A program made the position numbers and the translations under genes. The notes below the pieces were generated by a model. The model had not been told where the DNA came from, did not search any database, and saw nothing but the letters and a program-made list of their open reading frames with translations. DNA of 64,000 bases from Vreelandella hamiltonii (lineage in GTDB: Bacteria > Pseudomonadota > Gammaproteobacteria > Pseudomonadales > Halomonadaceae), in the NCBI RefSeq assembly GCF_014651775.1, contig NZ_BMXN01000003.1, positions 124,001 through 188,000 on the forward strand, given 5' to 3'. Shown in pieces: positions 20,549 through 31,284 of the stretch (positions are counted from its first letter, which is position 1; every line of letters starts with the position of its first letter).

Positions 20549-21202
20549 TCATTCGGCAGGCTGCAATTGACGTTGCTTTACGGCACTTTCCAAACGCGCC
20601 AACAGCGGCTTGATACGATCATGCTTCATGGTCATGGCCGCCTTGTTGACCACCAGACGGGTACTGATATGGGCAATCAATTCCCTTGGCTCCATGCCAT
20701 TGGCACGCAGCGTATTGCCGGTATCGACGATATCGACGATTTCATCGGCGAGGTTCATCAACGGCGCCAGCTCCATGGCACCGTACAGCTTGATCACCTC
20801 TGCCTGAATGCCCTGCTCGGCGTAGTAGCGGCGCGCCACGTTGACGAACTTGGTCGCCACCCGGCGACGAGCTCGTGCCGGTGGTTGCCCGGTCACGCCT
20901 GCCGTCATCAGCTTGCAGCGAGCAATGTCCAGATCCAGCGGCTCGTACAGCCCCTCGGCACCGTGCTCCAGCAGCACATCCTTGCCCGCCACGCCCACAT
21001 CGGCGGCCCCTAACTGCACATAGGTAGGCACATCGGTGGCGCGAATGATGACCAGCTTCACATCCGGCAGGTTGGTATCGAACAGCAGCTTGCGACTCTT
21101 GCTCAAATCTTCTGCGGGCGTAATGCCCGCATCTGCCAACAGCGGCAGCGTTTCGTCCAGAATACGCCCTTTCGAAAGGGCCAGGATCAATTGCTTACTC
21201 AT
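20549..21202 (-). CDS. hisG: ATP phosphoribosyltransferase catalytic subunit, short form HisG(S)
   Basis: First committed step of histidine synthesis (ATP + PRPP). It has 217 residues, the short form that lacks the C-terminal regulatory domain and needs HisZ; a hisZ gene is present at the right end of this window. Visible blocks are [18 protein letters not shown], the PRPP-loop region [16 protein letters not shown] and [11 protein letters not shown]. The ATG at 21202 gives the standard N-terminus; the ribosome-binding site is weak. It lies 29 bases after murA. Confidence 0.95.
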   Translation of the reverse strand: MSKQLILALSKGRILDETLPLLADAGITPAEDLSKSRKLLFDTNLPDVKLVIIRATDVPTYVQLGAADVGVAGKDVLLEHGAEGLYEPLDLDIARCKLMTAGVTGQPPARARRRVATKFVNVARRYYAEQGIQAEVIKLYGAMELAPLMNLADEIVDIVDTGNTLRANGMEPRELIAHISTRLVVNKAAMTMKHDRIKPLLARLESAVKQRQLQPAE

Positions 21203-21231
21203 GATGTAAGGCCAATGGTTGGTCACATGGC

Positions 21232-22756
<1,525 letters not shown>

Positions 22757-22855
22757 AAGCCAGGAAACTCCTTTGGGGTCATGAAAAGAATGTGCGGAAA
22801 AGCCACATGATAAAGAAAAGCATCACGCTTGGCGATGTTGGCAGCATGACGGATA

Positions 22856-22882
22856 GAAGAAAGCAGCCCGCAGGCTGCTTTA
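22856..22882 (-). terminator. Probable terminator after mlaB
   Basis: AAGCAGCC / GGCTGCTT (22861-22868 and 22873-22880) form an 8-bp stem with a four-base loop, followed on the minus strand by TTTCTTCT. It would end the mlaFEDCB transcript before ibaG. Confidence 0.6.
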
Positions 22883-22892
22883 TGGAGAAGGA

Positions 22893-23225
22893 TTACTGCA
22901 CGGGGCTGTGCTGAGCTATCAAGGGCTCCAGCTCTGCCAGCGTCGCCAGACGCTGGAGCGGCGGCGATAGCACGATCGCGCTCACCGGCAACTGCCTGAC
23001 CTGGCTCGCTCTCAGCCACTCGAACATCACGCTCAAGGCAGCACTACTGGCACCATCGACACCGCTGAAATCGAACTGAACCGACGTGGCGCGGGTGGTT
23101 CGCAGCCAGCTTACTCCTGCCGCCGCCACATCGGCGGCGGCGTTCATGCTCAAGTCACCGGACACCACCAGCCCATCCGGTTGCTCGGCCAGTGAGACAT
23201 TCGGGCGGTCGAGCAGCGTGCTCAC
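22893..23225 (-). CDS. mlaB: MlaB, STAS-domain subunit of the phospholipid transporter
   Basis: Cytoplasmic STAS protein that binds MlaF and stabilises the MlaFEDB complex. It has 110 residues; the region VQFDFSGVDGASSAALSVMFEWLR is the STAS phospho-loop-like segment. It starts with GTG at 23225, overlapping the mlaC stop in a GTGA junction. Sequence similarity within MlaB is low, so position as the last gene of mlaFEDCB carries weight. Confidence 0.9.
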   Translation of the reverse strand: MSTLLDRPNVSLAEQPDGLVVSGDLSMNAAADVAAAGVSWLRTTRATSVQFDFSGVDGASSAALSVMFEWLRASQVRQLPVSAIVLSPPLQRLATLAELEPLIAQHSPVQ

Positions 23226-23875
23226 GCATCGCCCCCTTGCTCCAGCTCTTCGACGCCGATATCCGGCGACCAGCCGCGAATGACCGCATCGTAATCGCGA
23301 TTGTTTTCACGCATGGCCTGATCGAACTGATTGCGGAACGTGAGGCCCAGGTTGATACCATTGACGATCACGTTGACCACGCGCCATTCACCATTGGCCA
23401 GGCGCAGGCTGTAGCTGACCGGGTAGACCTGACCATTGTTGGCCACCACTTCCATATCGACACTGGCCTGATCTTCGTGACGCTGGGCACGCTGTTGGCT
23501 CAACACACGCAGCTCGTCGTAGTCGAAGGTCACCAGACCACGCGTGTAGGTATCGATCAGCGTCTGGCGGAAGACATCCGCAAAACGGCTGCGCTGCTCT
23601 GGCGTGGCATTGCGGAAATAGCTGCCCATGACGCTGGCACCGATATAACGGAAATCGGCAATGTCATCCAGGCTATCGTTGACCAGCGCCTTCAGCTCAT
23701 CGAGATTGTTGGCATAGTAGTCTTCACGCCCTTCGATTTGCGCCATGAACCCTTCGATGTTGTCGCGAATCATCTGTTCGGGCGACTGAGACTGCGCCTT
23801 GGCCAAGGCAGGCAAAGCCATCAGCAGCAGGGCCAGGGCAAACCAGCGGGAAAAAGTTGCTGTCATCTTTTGCAT
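23222..23875 (-). CDS. mlaC: MlaC, periplasmic phospholipid-binding shuttle
   Basis: Carries phospholipid between outer-membrane MlaA and inner-membrane MlaFEDB. It has 217 residues with a cleavable signal peptide ending near ALAKA. The body (RDNIEGFMAQIEGREDYYANNLDELKALVNDSL and GQVYPVSYSLRLANGEWRVVNVIVNGINLGLTFRNQF) is typical of the Tol_Tol_Ttg2 family. The ATG at 23875 follows AGAGGTG. It lies 39 bases after mlaD. Confidence 0.95.
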   Translation of the reverse strand: MQKMTATFSRWFALALLLMALPALAKAQSQSPEQMIRDNIEGFMAQIEGREDYYANNLDELKALVNDSLDDIADFRYIGASVMGSYFRNATPEQRSRFADVFRQTLIDTYTRGLVTFDYDELRVLSQQRAQRHEDQASVDMEVVANNGQVYPVSYSLRLANGEWRVVNVIVNGINLGLTFRNQFDQAMRENNRDYDAVIRGWSPDIGVEELEQGGDA

Positions 23876-23914
23876 CGTTACACCTCTGTAATCACGCACC
23901 ATCACCATGGATGC

Positions 23915-24379
23915 TTAGTTGCTGACCATATTGGACACGAACTGCTGAATAAGTTCTTCCAGCACCAGGGCCGATTGCGTGTCGCGAATCGTGTCACCGT
24001 CTTGTAGCACCTCAGGGGCACCGCCCACACTCAAACCAATGTACTGCTCACCCAGCAGCCCAGCCGTCAGAATGGCCGCCGTGGTATCCTGCGAAAGCTG
24101 GCCTTCCAGGTCACTGTTCAGGCTCAGCACCACGCGTGCGTCGTACCACTCCCGGTCCAGCTCGATGGCCTCGACACGTCCAACGGTCACGCCCGCCATG
24201 GTGACACGGGCACGCGGCTTGAGGCCGCCGATATTGGAGAAGTTGGCCTCCAGGCGGAACGTGTCAGACGCGCCCGAAAGCGTCAAACCGCTGACTCTCA
24301 GCCCCAGAAAGACCAGGCCGATGATCCCCGCCAACATGAATAGACCAACGCCAAACTCCATGGTTTTACTGCGCTTCAT
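23915..24379 (-). CDS. mlaD: MlaD, MCE-domain subunit of the phospholipid transporter
   Basis: Hexameric inner-membrane MCE protein forming the periplasmic channel of the Mla system. It has 154 residues: one N-terminal membrane helix (about 8-27), one MCE domain (about 40-118, with GLKPRARVTMAGVTVGRV), then a helical C-terminal tail (EELIQQFVSNMVSN) that lines the pore. The single domain and length fit MlaD rather than the multi-MCE PqiB or LetB proteins. It lies between mlaE and mlaC. Confidence 0.96.
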   Translation of the reverse strand: MKRSKTMEFGVGLFMLAGIIGLVFLGLRVSGLTLSGASDTFRLEANFSNIGGLKPRARVTMAGVTVGRVEAIELDREWYDARVVLSLNSDLEGQLSQDTTAAILTAGLLGEQYIGLSVGGAPEVLQDGDTIRDTQSALVLEELIQQFVSNMVSN

Positions 24380-24392
24380 GACACCACCCCAG

Positions 24393-25196
24393 CTATTGAA
24401 GGCCGCCGAACATGACGGCGGTTAAAACGAAATCCAGCCCCAGCACCGCCAGCGATGAGTACACCACCGTACGGGTGGTCGCCCGAGAAATGCCTTCGGA
24501 CGTGGGAATCAGATCATACCCTTGGAAAACGGCGATCCAGGTCACCACCAGGGCAAACACCAGACTCTTGATCATGCCGTTACCGACATCATTGATGAAC
24601 GAGACGCTGGACTGCATGTTGCTCCAGTAAGAGCCTTCGAAAACGCCCAGCCACTCGACGCCGACCAGATAGCCGCCCCAGATACCGACCACACTGAACC
24701 CCACCGTGAGGATCGGCAGCGCCACGAATCCGGCCCAAAGCCTCGGGGCCACTACGCGACGCAGCGGGTCGACGCCAATCATTTCCATGCTGGTCAACTG
24801 TTCGGTGGCCTTCATCAAACCAATCTCGGCGGTCAACGCCGAGCCGGCCCGCCCTGCAAAAAGCAGCGCTGCCACCACCGGGGCCAGCTCTCGCAGCAAC
24901 GACAGCGCCACCATCTGCCCCAATGCCTGCTCGGCACCAAAATCCACCAGAATGGTGTAGCCCTGAAGCGCCAGCACCATGCCGATGAACAGTCCGGACA
25001 CCAGCACGATGGCCAGAGAAAGCACGCCGACAAAATGCATTTGACGAAGCCACAGAGCCCACCCCTCACGGGAAGGCACCCCGACCGCCGACTGCGCGAG
25101 AAACACTGCCGCGCGCCCCAGCGCTTCCACCATCTCGCATCCCTTGCGCCCCAATCGCGTGATGGGCGCTACCCACTGTAAGAGTCTTGACTGCAT
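24393..25196 (-). CDS. mlaE: MlaE, permease subunit of the phospholipid ABC transporter
   Basis: Inner-membrane permease of MlaFEDB. It has 267 residues and about five hydrophobic helices after an amphipathic N-terminal segment. The family block [45 protein letters not shown], containing the elbow and coupling region, is intact. The start is adjacent to the mlaF stop, with no gap. Confidence 0.96.
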   Translation of the reverse strand: MQSRLLQWVAPITRLGRKGCEMVEALGRAAVFLAQSAVGVPSREGWALWLRQMHFVGVLSLAIVLVSGLFIGMVLALQGYTILVDFGAEQALGQMVALSLLRELAPVVAALLFAGRAGSALTAEIGLMKATEQLTSMEMIGVDPLRRVVAPRLWAGFVALPILTVGFSVVGIWGGYLVGVEWLGVFEGSYWSNMQSSVSFINDVGNGMIKSLVFALVVTWIAVFQGYDLIPTSEGISRATTRTVVYSSLAVLGLDFVLTAVMFGGLQ

Positions 25197-26024
25197 TTAC
25201 CCTGCCCCGCTTGCTGGATCGTGACCGAGAATGTCTCGGTAAAGGGTGTTGCCAGGATAGTGAAACGGCACAGGGCCGTCCGGCTCACCATGCATGAACT
25301 GACTGACTCTGGGGTCCTCGTTGACATCCAGCGACGCCGGCGTGCCATGCGCCACCACCTGGCCATCGGCGATCAGGTAGAGGTAGTCGGCAATGCTCAG
25401 GGTTTCCTTGATGTCATGGGAAACCACCACGGAGGTCAGCGACATGGCCTGGTTCAAGCGCTTGATGAGCTGCACCAGTACGCCCATGGAAATGGGGTCT
25501 TGGCCCACGAACGGCTCATCGTAAAGAATCAGCTCCGGGTCCAGTGCCACGGCCCGCGCCAGCGCCACGCGGCGGGCCATGCCGCCCGAAAGCTCGGCAG
25601 GCGACAGGTGGCGCGCTCCGCGCAGGCCCACGGCCTGCAGCTTCATCAACACCAGGTCACGAATCATGGTATCGGGCAGGTCGGTATGCACGCGTAGTGG
25701 AAAAGCGACGTTCTCGAAGACATCCAGATCGGAAAACAGCGCGCCACTCTGAAACAGCATGCCCATTCGCTTGCGCAGCGCAAACAGCGCCTTGCGAGAC
25801 AGCCGATGCACGTCCTGCCCATCGATCAGCACGCGCCCCCGATCAGGCACCAATTGCCCGCCGATCAATTTCAACAGGGTGGTCTTGCCGGTTCCGCTGG
25901 GCCCCATGATGGCAGTGACTTTCCCACGCGGAATGCTCATGCTCACGCCACGAAAGATATCGTGGTCGCCGTGGGAAAAGTACACATCCTCCACCTGGAT
26001 AAAGGGCATATCCGTCATGGGCAT
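25197..26024 (-). CDS. mlaF: MlaF, ATPase subunit of the phospholipid ABC transporter
   Basis: Cytoplasmic ABC ATPase driving phospholipid transport. It has 275 residues from this start, with Walker A GPSGTGKTT, signature LSGGMARRVALARA, Walker B LILYDEPFVGQDP and the H-loop VVSHDIKETL. The start is uncertain: ATGs at 26111, 26024 and 26018 are in frame. I chose 26024 because GAGGGG lies close upstream and the sequence before it is basic and unlike the family. It is the first gene of the operon and diverges from kdsD. Confidence 0.94.
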   Translation of the reverse strand: MPMTDMPFIQVEDVYFSHGDHDIFRGVSMSIPRGKVTAIMGPSGTGKTTLLKLIGGQLVPDRGRVLIDGQDVHRLSRKALFALRKRMGMLFQSGALFSDLDVFENVAFPLRVHTDLPDTMIRDLVLMKLQAVGLRGARHLSPAELSGGMARRVALARAVALDPELILYDEPFVGQDPISMGVLVQLIKRLNQAMSLTSVVVSHDIKETLSIADYLYLIADGQVVAHGTPASLDVNEDPRVSQFMHGEPDGPVPFHYPGNTLYRDILGHDPASGAG

Positions 26025-26225
26025 CACACCCCTCGTTCGCTCGCCGACGCGGGCATGTCGAGCCCGGATCGGCGGTTTAAAAAACAGTGTTTTCGAAATA
26101 TTATCGAACATCGTATCCTAACGCCACCCACAGGAACAGCCACGCGCACCTTGCCTGCTGGCCACGGCCTGCCAGTGGTTTGGCTAAAAGCCGCCGCAAG
26201 ATGTTATTCTTGAAGGCTATCAACC

Positions 26226-27236
26226 GTGATGACGAGAACGAGACCGACCATGCCCCAGCCTCCCACCCCACCCAGCTCACTGCGTGAAAGCGCACTGCGG
26301 ACACTGCAGATAGAGCAAGCCGCGATTGGCGGCCTGCAAGCCAAGCTGGACGAGAGCTTCGACCGCGCCTGCCAGCTGATCCTGGCTTGCAAGGGTCGTG
26401 TGGTGGTGACCGGCATGGGCAAATCCGGCCATATCGCCGGAAAACTGGCGGCCACCCTGGCCAGTACCGGCACGCCCGCCTTCTTTGTTCATCCCGGAGA
26501 AGCCAGCCACGGCGACCTCGGCATGATTACCCGGGGCGATGTGGTGCTGGCCCTGTCGAACTCGGGTGAAACCGGCGAAGTCACGGCTCTGCTGCCGCTG
26601 CTCAAGCGCTTGGGAACTCCCTTGATCAGCATGACGGGGCGCCCTGATTCGACCCTGGCACGTCACGCCGAGGCCCACCTGGACAGCGGCGTCGAACGTG
26701 AAGCCTGCCCACTGGATCTGGCCCCCACCAGCTCGACGACGGCAGCGCTTGCGCTAGGTGACGCGCTGGCCGTCGCACTGCTGGAAGCACGCGGTTTCAC
26801 GGCCGAAGATTTCGCGCTCTCGCATCCTGGCGGCAGCCTGGGCAAGCGACTGCTGCTGCGCGTGCGTGATCTGATGCACGATGGCTCTCGGCTTCCTCGG
26901 GTTGCACTGGGCAGCCCACTGCGCGATGCCCTGCTGGAAATCACCCGCCAGGGGCTCGGCTTTACCTGCGTCATCGATAGCCAGGGCAGGTTGGCCGGTG
27001 TCTATACCGATGGCGACCTGCGGCGCACGCTGGACCAGTTTCACGACCTGCGCGACGTCAAGGTGGACGACGTCATGACACGGCCAGGCAAACGCATCGG
27101 CCCCGACGTTCTGGCGGCCGAAGCCGTGCGTATAATGGAAGATAGTCGTATCACGGCGCTGGCCGTGGTCGATGAACAGCAGCGCCCGATTGGCGCTCTG
27201 CATATGCATGACCTGCTGGCAAGCGGCGTTATCTGA
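26226..27236 (+). CDS. kdsD: D-arabinose 5-phosphate isomerase KdsD
   Basis: Converts ribulose 5-phosphate to arabinose 5-phosphate, the first step of Kdo synthesis for LPS. It has up to 336 residues: a SIS domain (about 40-180, with TGMGKSGHIAGKLAATLASTGTPAFFVHP and LALSNSGETGEV) and two CBS domains (about 215-336). The start is uncertain: GTG at 26226, ATG at 26229 or ATG at 26250; GAAGG upstream fits the first two. The kdsD-kdsC-lptCAB order supports the LPS role over a capsule paralogue. Confidence 0.93.
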   Translation: MMTRTRPTMPQPPTPPSSLRESALRTLQIEQAAIGGLQAKLDESFDRACQLILACKGRVVVTGMGKSGHIAGKLAATLASTGTPAFFVHPGEASHGDLGMITRGDVVLALSNSGETGEVTALLPLLKRLGTPLISMTGRPDSTLARHAEAHLDSGVEREACPLDLAPTSSTTAALALGDALAVALLEARGFTAEDFALSHPGGSLGKRLLLRVRDLMHDGSRLPRVALGSPLRDALLEITRQGLGFTCVIDSQGRLAGVYTDGDLRRTLDQFHDLRDVKVDDVMTRPGKRIGPDVLAAEAVRIMEDSRITALAVVDEQQRPIGALHMHDLLASGVI

Positions 27237-27270
27237 CCCATGATCCAATGATGGATGATACGGAGGCTCT

Positions 27271-27813
27271 ATGGCCCTACCTGACGCACTTTTAGATCGT
27301 ATACGCCGTGTAAAACTGCTGGCCCTGGACGTGGACGGCGTGCTGACCGACGGCCGCCTGTACTTCCAGGCCGATGGCATCGAAATCAAGGCCTTTCACA
27401 CCCAGGATGGCCACGGGCTGAAGCTGCTCAAACGGGTCGGCATTCATGTCGCGCTGATTACCGGCCGTGACTCTCCCATGGTCAGTCAGCGTGCCGCAGC
27501 GCTGGGCATCAGCCATGTCTACCAAGGCTGTGAAGACAAGCTCGCCACCCTGCGCGGGCTATGCCAACGGTTAGACATTACCCTGGAACAGGTTGCGTTC
27601 TGTGGCGACGACCTCCCGGACCTCGCGCCGATCAAGCGCTCCGGCGTCGGCATCACTGTGCCCAACGCCCCCGACTACATGCACACCCACGCCGACTGGA
27701 TTACCGATCGCCTGGGCGGGCATGGCGCCGTGCGCGAAATCTGTGACACGCTGCTCACCAGCCAGGGGCACTGGGACGCCGTACTCGACACTTATCTGCA
27801 CGGTTCCGTCTGA
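27271..27813 (+). CDS. kdsC: 3-deoxy-D-manno-octulosonate 8-phosphate phosphatase KdsC
   Basis: HAD-family tetrameric phosphatase giving free Kdo. It has 180 residues. The nucleophile motif is DVDGVLTDG with Asp20 and Asp22; LITGRDSPMV provides motif II and FCGDDLPDL motif IV. There is no cap-domain insertion, as expected for KdsC. It ends directly before lptC (zero gap). Confidence 0.96.
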   Translation: MALPDALLDRIRRVKLLALDVDGVLTDGRLYFQADGIEIKAFHTQDGHGLKLLKRVGIHVALITGRDSPMVSQRAAALGISHVYQGCEDKLATLRGLCQRLDITLEQVAFCGDDLPDLAPIKRSGVGITVPNAPDYMHTHADWITDRLGGHGAVREICDTLLTSQGHWDAVLDTYLHGSV

Positions 27814-28398
27814 ATGGGCATCAGGGTGAGAAAACGCGTCTGGCTGTCGGGCCTGGTCATCACCCTGGGTGGGCTGTTGGTGTGGCTGGACCCACGCGCC
27901 CCTCAACAGCGTGAAGTAGACCCCGAGGCCCAGGCCCAAGAGCCCGGACACGTGCTGGAAAATGCCGAAATCACCCTGTTCGGTGAAGACGGCACGCTTC
28001 AGCAATCCTTGGTGGCACCGCGTCTGGTACATACCCCGCAGGCGGCCATGACCCACGTGACGTCACCACGCGCCACCCTGTTCGACAGCGAGCAGCGTGA
28101 ATGGCTGGCCATTGCCGACACCGGCACCTTGAACATGGACTCCCAGGCGCTGACCCTGGCCGGATCCGCGCGCCTGCTGGCGCCGGACGAAGGCTGGCAG
28201 CTGGATACCGACCTGCTGCACTATGATGGACTGGAGCGTCATGCCTGGAGCGACACCCCTGTGGTACTGCAGCAGCCACCTCAACGCATCGAAGCCTCAC
28301 GCATGGATGTCTGGCTGGACGACAGCCGTGTCAGTTTGATCGATAACGTGCGCGGCGTGCATCCGCCCGCCCCCCAATCTTCTCAGGAGTCGCCATGA
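27814..28398 (+). CDS. lptC: LPS export system protein LptC
   Basis: Bitopic inner-membrane protein that receives LPS from LptB2FG and passes it to LptA. It has 194 residues, with one N-terminal membrane helix (about 10-26) and a periplasmic beta-jellyroll domain. It overlaps lptA by four bases (ATGA). Sequence conservation in the family is modest; position between kdsC and lptA is decisive. Confidence 0.92.
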   Translation: MGIRVRKRVWLSGLVITLGGLLVWLDPRAPQQREVDPEAQAQEPGHVLENAEITLFGEDGTLQQSLVAPRLVHTPQAAMTHVTSPRATLFDSEQREWLAIADTGTLNMDSQALTLAGSARLLAPDEGWQLDTDLLHYDGLERHAWSDTPVVLQQPPQRIEASRMDVWLDDSRVSLIDNVRGVHPPAPQSSQESP

Positions 28399-28898
28399 AC
28401 GCCCTGCTTCGTACGGCACTGTTCGCCCTTGCCGTTCCCATGGTGGTAGGCGTACTGCCTGCCGCTGCTCAACAACAGGCCCCCGTTGAAGTGGAAGCCG
28501 ACCGCCTGGACCTGGACCAACGTGCGGGCACGGCGGTCTATACCGGCAACGTCGACATTCGCCAAGGTGAAATGCAGCTGCGCGGAGAGCGTGTCGAAAT
28601 TCATCGCAACGAGGCGGGCGAGCTCTCCCGGGCCGTCGCCACGGGCGAGCGTGCCTACCTGCGCAACCAGCTGGAAGACCAGACGACGCCCATGGAAGGC
28701 TGGGCGCGGCGCATCGTCTACCATGTGTCCGAGCGGCGTGTAGAGCTGATCGACCAGGCCGAACTGACCCAGCAAGGGGATCGCTTCCAGGGTGGACGGC
28801 TCGAATACTTCATCGACCGCGGGGTGGTCCAAGCACGCTCCGATGTCAGCGGCAGCGCACCGCAACGCATCCGCATGACCTTACAGCCCGAGCAATAG
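28395..28898 (+). CDS. lptA: LPS transport periplasmic protein LptA
   Basis: Periplasmic bridge component of the Lpt machine. It has 167 residues: a signal peptide ending LPAAAQQ, then the OstA/LptA beta-jellyroll (VEVEADRLDLDQRAGTAVYTGNVDIRQGEMQLRGERVEIHRN). It lies between lptC and lptB with overlapping or close spacing, so it is cotranscribed. Confidence 0.95.
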   Translation: MNALLRTALFALAVPMVVGVLPAAAQQQAPVEVEADRLDLDQRAGTAVYTGNVDIRQGEMQLRGERVEIHRNEAGELSRAVATGERAYLRNQLEDQTTPMEGWARRIVYHVSERRVELIDQAELTQQGDRFQGGRLEYFIDRGVVQARSDVSGSAPQRIRMTLQPEQ

Positions 28899-28910
28899 AG
28901 AGAGCCCCTC

Positions 28911-29666
28911 GTGACAGCCATCAGCCCCGACACTGCAGCGGTCAAGACGCTCCATGCACAGCATCTGGCCAAGAGTTACAAGCGCCGCCGCGTGGTCAAG
29001 GATATCAACCTGGAAATTGCCCAAGGCAGTGTCGTTGGCCTGCTAGGCCCCAACGGCGCAGGCAAGACCACCTCGTTCTACATGATCGTCGGCCTGGTGA
29101 AGGCCGATGCTGGCAAAGTGGGCATCGACGATCTCGACCTGACCCGGGCGCCGATGCACGAGCGTGCCCTGGCAGGCATCGGCTACCTGCCTCAGGAAGC
29201 ATCGATCTTTCGCAAACTGTCGGTGGCCGACAATATCATGGCCATTCTGGAAACGCGTCGTGAGCTCGACCGCAGCAGCCGAGAAGCCAAGCTCGAATCT
29301 CTGCTGGAAGATTTTCACATCACCCATATTCGCGACAACCTGGGCATGAGCCTCTCGGGCGGCGAGCGGCGGCGGGTGGAGATCGCTCGCTCGCTGGCCA
29401 CCGAACCTGCCTTCATTCTGCTGGATGAACCATTTGCCGGCGTCGACCCCATTTCCGTGGGCGATATCAAATCGATCATACGTGCCCTCAAGAAGCGTCA
29501 TATTGGCGTCCTCATCACCGACCACAACGTGCGTGAAACTCTGGATATCTGCGATATTGCCTACATTGTTGGCGACGGACACATCATCGCCAGTGGAAAC
29601 CCCCAGGAAATCCTCAATAACCAGAAGGTACGCGACGTCTATCTGGGCGCCGACTTCCGACTTTAA
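28911..29666 (+). CDS. lptB: LPS export ABC transporter ATPase LptB
   Basis: ATPase energising LPS extraction from the inner membrane with LptF and LptG. It has 251 residues starting with GTG at 28911. Walker [10 protein letters not shown] is at about 46-54, the signature is [16 protein letters not shown], Walker [14 protein letters not shown], and the H-loop [10 protein letters not shown]. lptF and lptG are not in the window, as usual. rpoN follows. Confidence 0.97.
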   Translation: MTAISPDTAAVKTLHAQHLAKSYKRRRVVKDINLEIAQGSVVGLLGPNGAGKTTSFYMIVGLVKADAGKVGIDDLDLTRAPMHERALAGIGYLPQEASIFRKLSVADNIMAILETRRELDRSSREAKLESLLEDFHITHIRDNLGMSLSGGERRRVEIARSLATEPAFILLDEPFAGVDPISVGDIKSIIRALKKRHIGVLITDHNVRETLDICDIAYIVGDGHIIASGNPQEILNNQKVRDVYLGADFRL

Positions 29667-29694
29667 ACAATGGCCCACGAAGACATTTTATTTA

Positions 29695-29711
29695 GTGGCA
29701 TGCTTATTGCA
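29695..29711 (+). promoter_or_regulatory. Candidate sigma-54 (-24/-12) promoter upstream of rpoN
   Basis: TGGCATG (29696-29702), four bases, then TTGCA (29707-29711). The consensus is TGGCACG-N4-TTGCW; only one of the fixed positions differs, and GG and GC are separated by exactly ten bases as required. It lies about 60 bases before the rpoN start codon, in the only sizable gap between lptB and rpoN. Confidence 0.55.
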
Positions 29712-29771
29712 CTTGCACCAAACGGAGAGTCGCTCTAGGGTGGAGCTTTCTGATTAACGAGTGGTTCTCAG

Positions 29772-31187
29772 ATGGTCATGAAAGCTTCTCTTCAACTGCG
29801 CATCGGCACACAGCTGACCATGACACCTCAGCTGCAGCAGGCCATTGCGCTGCTTCAGCTATCGACGCTGGACCTTCGTCAAGAAATTCAGCAGGCGCTG
29901 GATGCCAACCCCATGCTCGAGCAGGAAGATGAGTTTGGCGAACAGGCCGTCAGCGAGCCTCAGGAAGCCGAGTGGGCAGACAGCATCCCCAGCGAGCTTT
30001 CCGTAGACAGCGACTGGTCCGACACGTACCAGGACATGGGGAGCATGGGCGGCAGCAGCGAAGGCCCGGACTTCGAGCGTCAGGCGGCGGGGCAGAGCCT
30101 GCACGGTCACCTGCTTTGGCAATTGGCCATGACCGACTTCTCCTCCCGTGAACATGCCATCGCCGAAAGCCTCATCGATGCGCTGGATGCCAACGGCTAC
30201 CTGACCCAGCCTCTCAACGACATTCGCGAGGGGCTCAAGGCACAAGGCCACGACGGCCTGAGCCAGCGCGAGGTCGAAAACACCCTGCTGCGCCTTCAGC
30301 AGTTCGAACCCACCGGAGTATTTGCCCGTGACCTGCGGGAGTGCCTGATGCTGCAGCTGGCCTCGCTGCCCGAAGACACCCCGCTGCTGATGCCTGCCAA
30401 ACGCCTGGTACGCCAGTTTCTCGAAGCTCTCGGCAAGGACGACATGCGCTTGCTGAAGCGACGCCTGAGCCTCGACGACGAGCAGTTGGACGATGTCATC
30501 CGTTTAATTCGCAGCCTTGACCCCAGGCCTGGAAGCGCCTACGGCATCACCGACGACAGCTATGTCACGCCAGATCTGGTGGTACGCCACGATCACGAGG
30601 GCTGGCACCTGGAACTCAATCCGGAAGCGCTGCCTCGACTGCGTATTCAGCCCGACTACGCCAGCCTGATCAAACGCGCCGACAAGAGCCAGGACAACCA
30701 GTTTCTGAAAGAGCATCTCCAGGAGGCTCGCTGGCTGATCAAAAGCCTTTCGAGCCGCAACGACACCCTGCTGCGCGTGGGGCGCGAGATCATTGCTCGG
30801 CAGATCGGCTTTCTGGAGCATGGCGAAGAAGCCATGAAACCGCTGATTCTGGCCGATATCGCCGAAGCGGTGGAGATGCATGAATCGACCATCTCGCGGG
30901 TCACTACCCAGAAATACATTCATACCCCGCGCGGGGTGTTCGAGCTCAAGTACTTCTTCTCCAGCCAAGTCAGCGGCCAGGAAGGTGGCGACAGCCATTC
31001 CAGCACGGCCATTCGAGCACGCATCAAGAAACTGATTCAGGACGAGCCTCCGGGCAAGCCACTCTCCGACAGCCGTCTGGTCACCCTGCTGGAAGCGGGC
31101 GGCATTACCGTGGCCCGCCGCACCGTGGCCAAGTACCGTGAGTCGATGGGTATACCTTCGTCGAGTGAGCGCCGTCGTTTACGCTAG
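29772..31187 (+). CDS. rpoN: RNA polymerase sigma-54 factor RpoN
   Basis: Alternative sigma factor for -24/-12 promoters, needing AAA+ activators. It has 471 residues. A Gln/Leu-rich activator-interacting region I (LQLRIGTQLTMTPQLQQAIALLQLSTLDLRQEI) opens the protein, an acidic region II follows, and the RpoN box ARRTVAKYRE is at about 448-457. The start could be Met1 at 29772 or the second Met at 29778. It heads the conserved set rpoN-hpf-ptsN-rapZ-npr. Confidence 0.97.
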   Translation: MVMKASLQLRIGTQLTMTPQLQQAIALLQLSTLDLRQEIQQALDANPMLEQEDEFGEQAVSEPQEAEWADSIPSELSVDSDWSDTYQDMGSMGGSSEGPDFERQAAGQSLHGHLLWQLAMTDFSSREHAIAESLIDALDANGYLTQPLNDIREGLKAQGHDGLSQREVENTLLRLQQFEPTGVFARDLRECLMLQLASLPEDTPLLMPAKRLVRQFLEALGKDDMRLLKRRLSLDDEQLDDVIRLIRSLDPRPGSAYGITDDSYVTPDLVVRHDHEGWHLELNPEALPRLRIQPDYASLIKRADKSQDNQFLKEHLQEARWLIKSLSSRNDTLLRVGREIIARQIGFLEHGEEAMKPLILADIAEAVEMHESTISRVTTQKYIHTPRGVFELKYFFSSQVSGQEGGDSHSSTAIRARIKKLIQDEPPGKPLSDSRLVTLLEAGGITVARRTVAKYRESMGIPSSSERRRLR

Positions 31188-31224
31188 TTAAACGCTCTCG
31201 CCCAACAAACTCTCGACGAGGGCT

Positions 31225-31251
31225 TTGCAATGGCCCAAAAAGGGTTACAAT
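31225..31251 (+). promoter_or_regulatory. Putative promoter for hpf-ptsN
   Basis: TTGCAA (31225-31230) and TACAAT (31246-31251) with a 15-base spacer, shorter than optimal. The -10 matches consensus at five of six positions and lies 33 bases before the hpf start. Confidence 0.4.
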
Positions 31252-31284
31252 CGAAGTACAGTCCGATGGATAAGGAGCACGTCA

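Noticed and set aside
26025..26111. Upstream start of mlaF at 26111
   Set aside because: The extra 29 residues are basic and unlike the family, while a Shine-Dalgarno precedes 26024.
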